From: Mycolicibacterium komossense | Lineage (GTDB): Bacteria > Actinomycetota > Actinomycetes > Mycobacteriales > Mycobacteriaceae | Direction: 5' to 3' | Assembly: GCF_025822605.1 (NCBI RefSeq) | Contig: NZ_JACKTY010000004.1 | Coordinates: forward strand, 1 to 64,000 | DNA length: 64,000 bases | Made by a program: the position numbers and the translations under genes | Notes under the pieces: generated by a model | What the model was told of the DNA's origin: nothing | Seen by the model: only the letters and a program-made list of their open reading frames with translations | Database searches by the model: none | Part shown: positions 53,847 to 62,561 of the stretch, one piece after another | How the letters are laid out: each line of letters begins with the position of its first letter | How positions within the stretch are numbered: the stretch's first letter is position 1

Positions 53847-54776
53847 TCAGAGGTGGGCGAATTCGATGATGAGCTCGGCCACCCGCTGCGGCTGCTCCAG
53901 TTGCAGGAAGTGCCCAGCGTGCTCGACGATGCCGGTGCTGCTACCGGGCGCCAGCACCTTCTCCACCCACGGCGTGAAACCCGGTGTGAAACATCCGTCG
54001 TCGTGGCCGTGCAGGTACAGCACCGGAAGCTTGGGCGCGGATAGCCAGTGCCGGTGGAGCTCGCTATAGGGTGCGGGCGGCAACGTATTGCGGCCCATCG
54101 CCCGGTAGGTGCCCAGTGCCGCCCGCCACCGGGCGGGCGCGCCGATCGCCGCCTCGACATGGGCCAGATCGTCGGCGAGGTCGCCGCCGGTGTAGCCGGG
54201 CGACCAGCGCCGCCACAGCAACGGCAGCATCCGGGCTTTGGAACGCTCTGGCAGCCAAGGCAATTGGAAGAACAGGAGGTACCAGCTGCGCAACACCTGA
54301 GCCGGCAGCTTGGCCAGCAGCCGACCCCGGTCAGCTGCGCTAGAAGGAGCCCGGAACCCCGCGGACGGTGGAACCGACATGATCACGGCTTTGGCGAATG
54401 GGACGGGTAGGTGATCAGCGGGGAGCGCGGCCAGCCCGGTCGCGGCGATCGCCCCCCAGTCATGCCCGATCAGCAGGTCGCGGTCGGACGGGCCGAACTC
54501 GTCACGCACCCGCAACGCGTCATGCATCACCGCGCCGATGTGGTAGCTACCGTCGGTCGGTAGCGACGACGGTGCGTAACCGCGCATGAACGGGGCCACC
54601 ACCCGGTAGCCGGCCGCGACCAGCAACGGCGCCAGTTTACGGAAGCCGTAGGCGGTATCGGGAAAACCGTGCAGGCACAACGCAATAGGCGCGTCGGGCT
54701 CGGGGCCGTCCCAGACCAGTACCCGCAGGGTCACCGCGGGTGTGGCGATGTCAACCGATCGGGGTTCTGCGTTCAC
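53847..54776 (-). CDS. Alpha/beta hydrolase, epoxide hydrolase-like
   Basis: A 309-residue hydrolase. Oxyanion-hole HGFPD (H36), nucleophile D106 in GHDWGAIAA, an acid in HGHDDGC and the histidine in EHAGHFLQLEQP. The cap domain lies between about 140 and 230. An Asp nucleophile indicates epoxide hydrolase or dehalogenase-type chemistry. It follows the mce-associated genes in the same direction and precedes the acyltransferase. Confidence 0.88.
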   Translation of the reverse strand: MNAEPRSVDIATPAVTLRVLVWDGPEPDAPIALCLHGFPDTAYGFRKLAPLLVAAGYRVVAPFMRGYAPSSLPTDGSYHIGAVMHDALRVRDEFGPSDRDLLIGHDWGAIAATGLAALPADHLPVPFAKAVIMSVPPSAGFRAPSSAADRGRLLAKLPAQVLRSWYLLFFQLPWLPERSKARMLPLLWRRWSPGYTGGDLADDLAHVEAAIGAPARWRAALGTYRAMGRNTLPPAPYSELHRHWLSAPKLPVLYLHGHDDGCFTPGFTPWVEKVLAPGSSTGIVEHAGHFLQLEQPQRVAELIIEFAHL

Positions 54777-54781
54777 GTGAC

Positions 54782-55507
54782 CTAGACGGGATCGAATTTG
54801 GAGATCAGCCAGCGGTCGCCGACCTTGTCCAATGTCACCTGGACGCTGGAGGCAGTGGACGTGGGTGCGTCACTCCCGACGATCACCGACTGGTTGACGA
54901 ACACCAGCACCACCGCATGGTTGGGCTCGGCCGATACCGACGCGACGGCGGGAACCGACGCCACCGCGGAGATCTGCTTCTCCTTGGAACCCGGGATCAC
55001 CACGTCGTTGGTCAGCTGCGTGTAGGAGTCCCGGAAGTCACCGGCCAGCAGGTCGCGGGCCGAGGTGAGGTCCTTTTCGACGGTGTCGGGCTTGTACGAC
55101 AGCAGCTTGATCGTCGAATCCTTGGCGGCTGCAACCGATTCGACGCGCGCCAGATCGGCGTCCCGGACCGACGAGTCCTCCCATTTGAGGAAGCCGGCAC
55201 CGAGGCCGAGAATCAGCGCGAGGCCCGGCAGGATGCCGTAGGCCAGCACCCTGGCCCAGTTCACGCCGGGCTTCGCCACCTTCTCCGCTGGCGCTGCGCC
55301 GGGTTCGTCAGCCGCGTCCGTCTCGCCGGTTTCCGTTTCGTCGGTTTCCGTTTCGGCGGCCTTCGACTCGTTGGCATCCGTCAGTTCGGTGGCACTGGAT
55401 TCGGTCAGCTCGGTGGCCGCGGAATCCGTTTCAGCGCCTGTGTTAGAGGCCACAGCCCGATCGTCCTTCTCTGTCGTCGATTCGGTTTCGCCGGTGTCCG
55501 GGGTCAC
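54782..55507 (-). CDS. Mce-associated membrane protein (Mas), second
   Basis: A 241-residue protein. A long acidic N-terminus rich in Glu, Thr and Ser (about 1-78) is cytoplasmic; one helix follows (about 86-108), then an extracytoplasmic domain (about 110-241) with DLLAGDFRDSYTQLTNDVVIPGSKEKQI and WLISKFDPV, the Mas signature. Mas proteins stabilise Mce complexes. It overlaps the preceding mas gene by four bases. Confidence 0.88.
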   Translation of the reverse strand: MTPDTGETESTTEKDDRAVASNTGAETDSAATELTESSATELTDANESKAAETETDETETGETDAADEPGAAPAEKVAKPGVNWARVLAYGILPGLALILGLGAGFLKWEDSSVRDADLARVESVAAAKDSTIKLLSYKPDTVEKDLTSARDLLAGDFRDSYTQLTNDVVIPGSKEKQISAVASVPAVASVSAEPNHAVVLVFVNQSVIVGSDAPTSTASSVQVTLDKVGDRWLISKFDPV

Positions 55508-56205
55508 GGGACGAACTCGACGTTGGAGACTTTTGCTTCGTCATCGCCAGTCTTCTTGACCATGATCCGCATCCGCCATGCCCGCGGCTGCTGTTCTGCG
55601 GCACCGGCATTCGACGTCTTCACGGTCACTGCGACGAGCACCTGCCCGCCGTCGTTGTCTTCGGACTCCAGACCCGCCGAGGTGATCGTGCCGACTGACT
55701 TCGACTGTGCCTGCTTGACGACGTCGACGAACGGCTGCGACCGCTTGGAGAAGTCGTCGTAGAACGTGTCGGTCGCCGAATCTAGGATGCGCTGCACATC
55801 GGCATCGGCATGCTCGAAGTCGATGGTGGTGAGGTTCAGCGCCCCCTGCCGACCGACCTGCAGGAACAACTCCCGCTGCCGTTCGGCGTTCTGCGATTCG
55901 TAGGCGCGGAAACCCAGCCAGCCGACCAAGCCGCCCAGCGCGAGTACGACGACCAGACCGATGATCGTGGCGACCCGCACGTGCGACATCCCCGGTTTCG
56001 ACTCCGCCGGGGCGGGTTCAGCCTCGACGAGATCGGTGTCCTCGGCATCCTCGTTTACGTCCACCGCGTCGGTGGGCTCAGCATCGGCCTTCGACGGCGA
56101 TTCCGGTGACCCGTCGGAGGAAGCGGTGACGTCTGCTCGGCTGCTCAGCTCCTCGTGAGTCGACTCGCTCAGTTCCCCTTCGGGGGCAGCAGCATCGTCT
56201 GCCAT
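55504..56205 (-). CDS. Mce-associated membrane protein (Mas), first
   Basis: A 233-residue protein with an acidic N-terminus, a helix (about 75-97), and an outer domain with LTTIDFEHADADVQRILDSATDTFYDDFSKRSQPFVDVVKQAQSKSVGTI. It overlaps the end of mceF by 37 bases and is followed by a second mas gene. It should help the Mce importer assemble at the envelope. Confidence 0.88.
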   Translation of the reverse strand: MADDAAAPEGELSESTHEELSSRADVTASSDGSPESPSKADAEPTDAVDVNEDAEDTDLVEAEPAPAESKPGMSHVRVATIIGLVVVLALGGLVGWLGFRAYESQNAERQRELFLQVGRQGALNLTTIDFEHADADVQRILDSATDTFYDDFSKRSQPFVDVVKQAQSKSVGTITSAGLESEDNDGGQVLVAVTVKTSNAGAAEQQPRAWRMRIMVKKTGDDEAKVSNVEFVP

Positions 56206-57626
56206 GTTTGCTCCTCTTTGGCATCTCTGGCCAAGTTAGCTTGTGTGTACACGCGCCCGTCCGGTCCAACGTACGTGCCGGTGGCTGGGTCATATTCGGC
56301 AGCCGCGATGGGCGGGGGTGCCGGATTCACAGGTTGCGCCGCTTGCGCAGGTGGCGTGCCCGGCGGCAACTGTGGAATGGGCTGGCCAGACAACGTGGCG
56401 TTGGGGTCACCCTTCCAGTTGAAGCCGTCGTTCAGCGGCTGATACACGTCGGTGCTTTCGCACATCTTCACCGTCGGTGCACGTTTGCCGGGCACCGTTT
56501 CACACGGGATGTTGCGCGCACCGCGCACATTGAACACCGAGTCCTGTGGCACGCGGCAGTACAGGTCACCTGCCGGGGCGTCGGGGTAATCCTGATCGGC
56601 CGGCACCCGCTGCTGCTGAGGCGGCAGGTAACCCGTGTTGCATGGTGGCGGCAGGTTGAGGTTCAGGTTGAAGTCCAGATAGGCACCGATGTGCTTCTGG
56701 TGACGGTTGGCGGTACCCGTGGCCGACGTGACAGCAGCGCCCTGGGGCAGCAGGACCAGCAGCTGCTCGATATCGGGCTGGTAGGTGACGGCCACCTCAC
56801 CGAGGCTGACCAGGTTGGCCAACACGATCGGCAGCGTCGGCTGCAGCCGGTCGAACAAGGCACGCACCTCGTCGGCTGCCGGCGACCCCTTGTTGATGAC
56901 GCCCGCGACGGCCTGGTCCTGACTCTTGAGCTGCCCGGTGATATTGGCCAGGTGCGACGCCCACGCCGAGACGGAGTCGGCGGTGTCGGTCTGGGAATCC
57001 AGCACCGGCTTGGACTGGTCGATGAGCGTGGTCAGCGAGTCCAGATTCGCGCGCGCATCGATGGCCAGCGCCGTCGAGCCCTTGACGAACCGGGAGATAT
57101 CGGGGCCCAAGCCGCCCACCGCGGTGTACGCCTCGTCGATCGTGGTCTTGAGACTGTCGCGCGGAATCGCTTGCAGGCCACGGTTTGTCGCATCAAGCAG
57201 CGTGTTGATATCCGGCGGCACGAAAGTCCGGTCGGCTGGGATGACGTCGCCCTCTTTCAGGACGGGCCCGTTACCGCTGCGCGGGAGCAGCGCGACGTAC
57301 TGCTCGCCGACCGCGGACACGCTGTGCACCTGGGCATCCAGATCGGCAGGGATCGGCATATCCGAGCGCAGCGACAGTGTCGCCGCCACTCCCGTGTCGG
57401 TGAGTTCGACGCTCTCGACCCGGCCCACCTCGGTGCCGCGATAGGTGACATTGCCGCGGGCGTACAGGCCGCCCGCCTCAGGCAGTTGCAGCGTGACCCG
57501 GTAGTGGCCGACACCGAACAGCAGGTTCGGCAGGCCCATGAAGTTGAACACCATGATCGACCCGGCAACCACCGAGACCAACAGGAAAATCGTGATCTGG
57601 ATCCAGATCTTTCGCGTCATTCTCAT
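56169..57626 (-). CDS. mceF: MceF-type MCE family protein
   Basis: A 485-residue protein with one N-terminal membrane helix (about 8-30), an MCE domain (about 35-115; HYRVTLQLPEAGGLYARGNVTYRGTEVGRVESV), and a long helical C-terminal region. The end is Pro-rich (APPPIAAAEYDPATGTYVGPDGRVYTQANL), as in MceF proteins. It is the last mce gene before the mas genes. The MCE rings form a channel for lipids between membranes. Confidence 0.9.
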   Translation of the reverse strand: MRMTRKIWIQITIFLLVSVVAGSIMVFNFMGLPNLLFGVGHYRVTLQLPEAGGLYARGNVTYRGTEVGRVESVELTDTGVAATLSLRSDMPIPADLDAQVHSVSAVGEQYVALLPRSGNGPVLKEGDVIPADRTFVPPDINTLLDATNRGLQAIPRDSLKTTIDEAYTAVGGLGPDISRFVKGSTALAIDARANLDSLTTLIDQSKPVLDSQTDTADSVSAWASHLANITGQLKSQDQAVAGVINKGSPAADEVRALFDRLQPTLPIVLANLVSLGEVAVTYQPDIEQLLVLLPQGAAVTSATGTANRHQKHIGAYLDFNLNLNLPPPCNTGYLPPQQQRVPADQDYPDAPAGDLYCRVPQDSVFNVRGARNIPCETVPGKRAPTVKMCESTDVYQPLNDGFNWKGDPNATLSGQPIPQLPPGTPPAQAAQPVNPAPPPIAAAEYDPATGTYVGPDGRVYTQANLARDAKEEQTWQTMLLPPKGN

Positions 57627-57628
57627 GT

Positions 57629-58771
57629 CTACGGCCCCTGATCCCAGTGGTAGGGCACGATCAGCGGGTTACCCGCGGTGTAGGGGCTCGGCAGCTGACC
57701 GATGGTGCGGCCCCACTGCAGCTCCAGCTCGGTGAGGTTGCCCTCCCACCGCGTTCCGGTGAAGAAGCCGGAGTCGATCCGGCTCAGGGTCAGGTCAAAG
57801 GTCAGCGACAGGTTGCCGTAATCACCGCGCATCCAGTTGGTGAGCGTCTCCTTCGGCCACGGGAAGGTCGGATAGAAACTCAGTGCCCGAGTCAGCGCCG
57901 GTCCGGCGTCGGCCAGTGATTGCAGGACGGGCCCCAGGTCCTTGAGTTCCTGGACCAGGGCTTCTTTGGTCTGATTGACCGAATCCGCCGCCAGCGCACT
58001 GAACTTGCCGAGCTGAGTCAACGCATCGGCGAGCTTCTCGCGCTCGTCTCTCAGCACCTTGAGGGCATCGGGAATCGTCTTGAGCGCGGTGTCGATCACC
58101 GGCTTCTGGGCGGCGAGCTGGCCGACCAGATTGTTGAGACTCTCGTTGGCGCTGATGATGTCGGACTTCTGATCGTTGACGTAGCCGATGAAGATGTCGA
58201 GCTGCTCGATCAGGCTGCGCAGATCCGCCTCACGGCCGGTGAACGCCTGACTGAAGGCTTGGGTGATGTCCTGAATCTGGTTGATGCCACCACCGTTGAG
58301 GACGAAGGAGATCGCGGCCAGCGTCTGCTCGGTACTCGGGTAGGCGCCGGCCGACGACAGCGGGATCAGTGACCCCTCGTGCAGCCTGCCTTGCGGCGCA
58401 GCATCTTTGGGAGGCTCGAGGCCGACATAGAGCGAACCGAGCAGACTGGTCTGCCCGATCACCGCGGTCGCGTTCGCGGGCAGCACGACATCACCGTTGA
58501 GCGTCATGGTGACCAGTGCGTTCCAACCCTGACGTTCGATCTTGGTGACGTTGCCGACGGTGACGTCACCGACCCTGACCCGGGAGTTCTGCTTGAGGTT
58601 GTTCACATCGGGCATCTGGGCCTGAACCGTGAATGCGCCGGGGCCTTGACCGGAGGTGCCGGGCAGCGGAAGCGAGTTGAGCCCCTGCCAGTCACCGCAG
58701 CCCGACAGGGCCATGGCAGCCGTGAGCACGAGTCCACCGATGGCGGCGCGCACGCCGCGCGTCCCGGTCAT
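57629..58771 (-). CDS. mceE: MceE-type lipoprotein (LprK-like)
   Basis: A 380-residue lipoprotein. The ATG at 58771 overlaps the mceD stop (ATGA); the longer frame is a shadow. The lipobox is ALSGC with lipidated C25. The MCE domain (about 40-120) has QAQMPDVNNLKQNSRVRVGDVTVGNVTKI. The rest is helical with no long tail. MceE lipoproteins are the anchored member of mce operons. Confidence 0.92.
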   Translation of the reverse strand: MTGTRGVRAAIGGLVLTAAMALSGCGDWQGLNSLPLPGTSGQGPGAFTVQAQMPDVNNLKQNSRVRVGDVTVGNVTKIERQGWNALVTMTLNGDVVLPANATAVIGQTSLLGSLYVGLEPPKDAAPQGRLHEGSLIPLSSAGAYPSTEQTLAAISFVLNGGGINQIQDITQAFSQAFTGREADLRSLIEQLDIFIGYVNDQKSDIISANESLNNLVGQLAAQKPVIDTALKTIPDALKVLRDEREKLADALTQLGKFSALAADSVNQTKEALVQELKDLGPVLQSLADAGPALTRALSFYPTFPWPKETLTNWMRGDYGNLSLTFDLTLSRIDSGFFTGTRWEGNLTELELQWGRTIGQLPSPYTAGNPLIVPYHWDQGP

Positions 58772-60111
58772 GACCCGCCTCCGGCGGGGACCATCAGGCC
58801 CTGCAGGCCGGCGTTTGGATCGGTCGCGACGACCGTGTCGGCCGGTGGCGGAGCTGTCGGCGCCTCGGCGGCCAGCGGCGGACCGCCGGCGGGTGCTGCG
58901 CCGGCATCGGGCGCCGGGGCTGCCGGCCCTGGCGGCGGGACGTAATCCGGGCGTAGCCAATCCTCGCTGTAGGTCAGCTCATTCGGCCGGGCGGAGGCGC
59001 CGACGAACAGGTTCTGCCCGATCGGCGGGAAGTTGTACTGACGGTTTTTGATGATCGGCGCCAGGTACTGCACGCACAGCTTGGACGACTGCTCGGCACC
59101 CATCCGCGAGGCCGCCTGAATGGCACCGCACAGGAAGGAGATCGGGTTGCTGAAGTTGCTGACCGCCAGGGCGCTGGTCGCCGCACCCTGGGCGGGCTGA
59201 TAAATGTTCACGTAGTTCTGCAATGTGTTCGGCGCGACGTGCAGCACCTGTTTGATGTCGTCGAGGCTGGCGGTGAGCGCAGTACTGACCGAGGCGAGCT
59301 TGTCCGAGGTGGTGCCGAGCGCTTCCCGGTTGTCGGCGACAAAGCTCTGCACGTCGCCGACGGCGGCATTGAGATCCGATACCGCATTGGCGATTCCATT
59401 GGGATCGTCGGACAGCAGCCCGGTCACGTTGGCCAGATTCTGGTTGAGCTGACGCATCAGATCCGTGCTCTGCTGCAGCGCCGAGACCAGGATCGACAGG
59501 TTCTTGACCGTCGAGAAGATGTCGGTGCTGTGGTCCCCGAGGGCCGAAAACGCTTGCGACAGCTTGATGATCGTCTGCCGGATGTCGGCGCCCTGTCCAC
59601 GCAGGTTGTCGGCGGTGGTGTTGACCAGCGCACCCAGAGTGCTGACGCCGCCGGGCTCGGTCGGCTGCAGGGTGTCGGTCAGTCGTTTCAGCTGTTCACG
59701 GAAGTCGTCGTACTCCACCGGCACCGCGGTGCGCTCCTGCGGGATCACGGCCTTGTCGGCCAGTGCGGGCCCGCTGCTGTAGACCGGCGTGAGCTGGATC
59801 GCCCGGCTGGTCACCAGCGCGGGAGACAGGATCGCCGCCTTCGCATCGGCAGGGACCTTGAACTTGCTGTCGTACCAGAAGGAGATCTTCACCCGTTGCG
59901 GCTCGGGCTCGATCTTGGCGATCTGGCCGACCGGGACGCCGAGGATCACCACATCGTCGCCGACGAAGATGCCGTTGCTGTTCTCGAAGTACGCCACGAC
60001 ATTCGTCCGGTTGATCGGCCCTCCGGGGCGCAGCAGCACCGCGACGCCGCCGACCAGGGTCAGGACCATGACGACGGCCAGACCGATTTTGGTTCCACGG
60101 GAAAGGTTCAC
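58768..60111 (-). CDS. mceD: MceD-type MCE family protein
   Basis: A 447-residue protein with an N-terminal helix, an MCE domain (about 35-115; VVAYFENSNGIFVGDDVVILGVPVGQIAKIEPEPQRVKISFW), a helical section and a Pro/Ala-rich end of about 60 residues. The start overlaps mceC by four bases and the end overlaps mceE. It belongs to the hetero-hexameric Mce complex. Confidence 0.9.
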   Translation of the reverse strand: MNLSRGTKIGLAVVMVLTLVGGVAVLLRPGGPINRTNVVAYFENSNGIFVGDDVVILGVPVGQIAKIEPEPQRVKISFWYDSKFKVPADAKAAILSPALVTSRAIQLTPVYSSGPALADKAVIPQERTAVPVEYDDFREQLKRLTDTLQPTEPGGVSTLGALVNTTADNLRGQGADIRQTIIKLSQAFSALGDHSTDIFSTVKNLSILVSALQQSTDLMRQLNQNLANVTGLLSDDPNGIANAVSDLNAAVGDVQSFVADNREALGTTSDKLASVSTALTASLDDIKQVLHVAPNTLQNYVNIYQPAQGAATSALAVSNFSNPISFLCGAIQAASRMGAEQSSKLCVQYLAPIIKNRQYNFPPIGQNLFVGASARPNELTYSEDWLRPDYVPPPGPAAPAPDAGAAPAGGPPLAAEAPTAPPPADTVVATDPNAGLQGLMVPAGGGS

Positions 60112-61496
60112 TGTCCACCCTCCGGCGAAACGGGTCCGGGAGCGGGACCGAGGGTCTGGGTGACCGCAGGTACCTCACCCGGCGCCGGCACGAATACGGG
60201 GGCGGGGGTGGGCAACGGGGTCGTTCCGATGCCCGGCGGCGACACCGCGGGCGGTCCTGGCGGCGGACCACCGGGCGGTCCGGGTGGGATCGGTTCGCGG
60301 TACGGGTAGCAGCCGGTCGGGCCGGGCAGCGGGATTCCCGGCGGGCCGCACCCTGGGTCGCCGGGGTTACCGGTGATGGCGTCGGGCAGGTTCAGATTGG
60401 GCTCGCCACCCTGGCCGGTACGCGGGAACGGCACGGGCAGTGCGGGAGTGCCCTGCTGGCCGATCTGCGGATCGACCCGCTGCGACGGCGACAGGGTGTT
60501 CGGGTCGAGCCCGAGGTCGGAGAACGCGGCGTCGATGAACGGCTGCGAGAACTGACCTGGGATCAGGTTGGCGATATAGGACTTGAAGAACGGACCCGAC
60601 GCCACGGACTCGCCGAGCTGCATCGCGTAGACACCCAACATCTTGATCGATTTCTGCACGCGCTCTTTGCGATTGTCGATCGTGGCGAGCACACCGTTGA
60701 GCTTGTCGAGCGCCGGCTTCATCGTGTTCCGGTTCTCGCCGATGAAGCCCTGGAGCTGATTGCTCAGCGTCGAGATGTTGCCCGAGATCTGCTCGAGCGC
60801 AGTGCTCTGCTGGCGAAGTTCGGCCAGCAGGGAGTTGGTGTTCTGCACCAGGCTGACCACCTGGTCGCTGCGCTCGGACAGCACTCCTGTCGACTTGTTG
60901 GCGTTGGCGAGCAGCTGACGCAGTTCGGCATCACGCTGGTTGAGGGTATCCGAGAACCGCGCCACACCTTCGACCGCAACCCGGACGTCGGGCGGGGTCT
61001 CGGAGAACGTATCCGACAGCACCCGAAGCGAATTGGAGAGCTGGTCGGTGTTGAGACCGCTGATGGCGACGGTCAGGTCGCCCAGCGCATCCGGCAGCTG
61101 ATAGGGCGACTGGGTCCGGTCGGCCGGGATGGTGCCGTCGAGGCTGCCGTCACCGCGCGGGGTGACCTCAAGGAACTTCGTTCCCAGGAGGCTTTTCGTC
61201 TTGATCGCCGCCTCGGTGCGGTCACCGAGGCGGATGTTCTTGTTGACCTGGAACTTCACCAAGACGTGCTGGCCGTCCAGAGAAATCCCGGTGACCTGAC
61301 CCGAGGCCAATCCCGAAACCTGTACCTGTGCGCCGTTGGTCAGGCCGCCGGCCTCGGCGAAATACGCGGAGTAGCTCTTGTCCTGGTTCAGCAATGGCAG
61401 CCGCTGGTAGTTCAACGCGGCCAGGATGATCACGGCCAGGCCGATGATGCCGACCATGCCGATGACGAAGGGGTTGCGTTCACCGAAGGGTTTCAT
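60108..61496 (-). CDS. mceC: MceC-type MCE family protein
   Basis: A 462-residue protein starting MKPFGERNPFVIGMVGIIGL. The ATG at 61496 overlaps the mceB stop; an ATG-like extension at 61508 is unlikely. The MCE domain (about 40-120) contains YSAYFAEAGGLTNGAQVQVSGLASGQVTGI. A very Pro/Gly-rich tail (about 380-462, PPGPPGGPPPGPP) is typical of MceC. Confidence 0.92.
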   Translation of the reverse strand: MKPFGERNPFVIGMVGIIGLAVIILAALNYQRLPLLNQDKSYSAYFAEAGGLTNGAQVQVSGLASGQVTGISLDGQHVLVKFQVNKNIRLGDRTEAAIKTKSLLGTKFLEVTPRGDGSLDGTIPADRTQSPYQLPDALGDLTVAISGLNTDQLSNSLRVLSDTFSETPPDVRVAVEGVARFSDTLNQRDAELRQLLANANKSTGVLSERSDQVVSLVQNTNSLLAELRQQSTALEQISGNISTLSNQLQGFIGENRNTMKPALDKLNGVLATIDNRKERVQKSIKMLGVYAMQLGESVASGPFFKSYIANLIPGQFSQPFIDAAFSDLGLDPNTLSPSQRVDPQIGQQGTPALPVPFPRTGQGGEPNLNLPDAITGNPGDPGCGPPGIPLPGPTGCYPYREPIPPGPPGGPPPGPPAVSPPGIGTTPLPTPAPVFVPAPGEVPAVTQTLGPAPGPVSPEGGQ

Positions 61497-62521
61497 CGCG
61501 GCGCACACCTCCCGGTGTCCTGACCTGCAACCTTGACGTAGACAGGTTGGCCGCCTTTGCCATTCAACTTGAGCGTGATGTCGCAGAGATAGAACGTGAA
61601 GTAGTCGCCATAGATACCTTGGCGCTGCAGCACCTGGTAGGAATCCGGCAATGTGTTCAGCAGGTTGTCGAAGTAGTCGTGATCGGCCACGACAATCCCA
61701 GCGGCCCGGTCGGTTTCGGTGACGACCTTCTTGAACGGCGGGCGCGCCTGGGCCAGCAGATCACTGATGGTCCCCGCAGAAGCGTTGGTGTAGGCCAGTC
61801 CGTTGGCGATATCCGTCTTGCGGGCTTCCAAACCCTTGACCAGATCCGAGAGCGATGTCACCGCCTTACCGAACTGATCGCTCTGCCCGGCAAGCGAACC
61901 CAACACGGTGTTCAGGTTGGTGATGACCTCACCGATCAACTGATCGCGGTCGGCGAGGGTGTTCGTCAGCGAGGCGGTCTGCGTGAGGATCGAGCCGATC
62001 GTCGCGCCTTGCCCCTGGAAAGCACTGATCAGCTGGCCGGACAGCGCGTTGATCTGATTCGGGTCAAGCGCCTTGAACAACGGGCGGAATCCGCCGATCA
62101 GCGCGTCGAGGTCCAGCGCGGGTTCGGTGCGGTCAACCGGGATGGTGTCACCGGGGTTGAGCTTCTTGGTGCCCCCGGCACCGTCCTCCAGCGCCAGGTA
62201 CCGCCCGCCGATCAGGTCGTCGTAGCGGATGACAGCCCGACTGCCCTGGGTCAACACCACCGAATTGTTAGCGGTGAAATCCACCAGCACCGTCGAGTCG
62301 TCTTGGACCACAAGGTCTTGCACCTTGCCGACCTCGACACCGGCAATGCGCACGAAATCGTCGGCTTTGAGCCCCGTGACATTGCTGAACACCGCGCGAT
62401 AGCTCTGGGTCTTCTCGAAGCGCAGCTGACCGAAAACGGCGAACAACGAGAACATGCCAAGCAGACAGACCACGACAAAGATGGATAGACGCCAGATCGC
62501 GCCTCCCAGATTGTCTTTCAC
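61493..62521 (-). CDS. mceB: MceB-type MCE family protein
   Basis: A 342-residue protein with a GTG start after GAGGAGAG. It has a helix (about 11-31), an MCE domain (about 38-120; YRAVFSNVTGLKADDFVRIAGVEVGKVQDLV) and a helical remainder. It ends YVKVAGQDTGRCAPR. It is the second MCE gene and overlaps mceC by four bases. Confidence 0.92.
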   Translation of the reverse strand: MKDNLGGAIWRLSIFVVVCLLGMFSLFAVFGQLRFEKTQSYRAVFSNVTGLKADDFVRIAGVEVGKVQDLVVQDDSTVLVDFTANNSVVLTQGSRAVIRYDDLIGGRYLALEDGAGGTKKLNPGDTIPVDRTEPALDLDALIGGFRPLFKALDPNQINALSGQLISAFQGQGATIGSILTQTASLTNTLADRDQLIGEVITNLNTVLGSLAGQSDQFGKAVTSLSDLVKGLEARKTDIANGLAYTNASAGTISDLLAQARPPFKKVVTETDRAAGIVVADHDYFDNLLNTLPDSYQVLQRQGIYGDYFTFYLCDITLKLNGKGGQPVYVKVAGQDTGRCAPR

Positions 62522-62561
62522 GGCTGCTGCCTCTCCTCAGTTCACTTGGTCGGTTATCGGG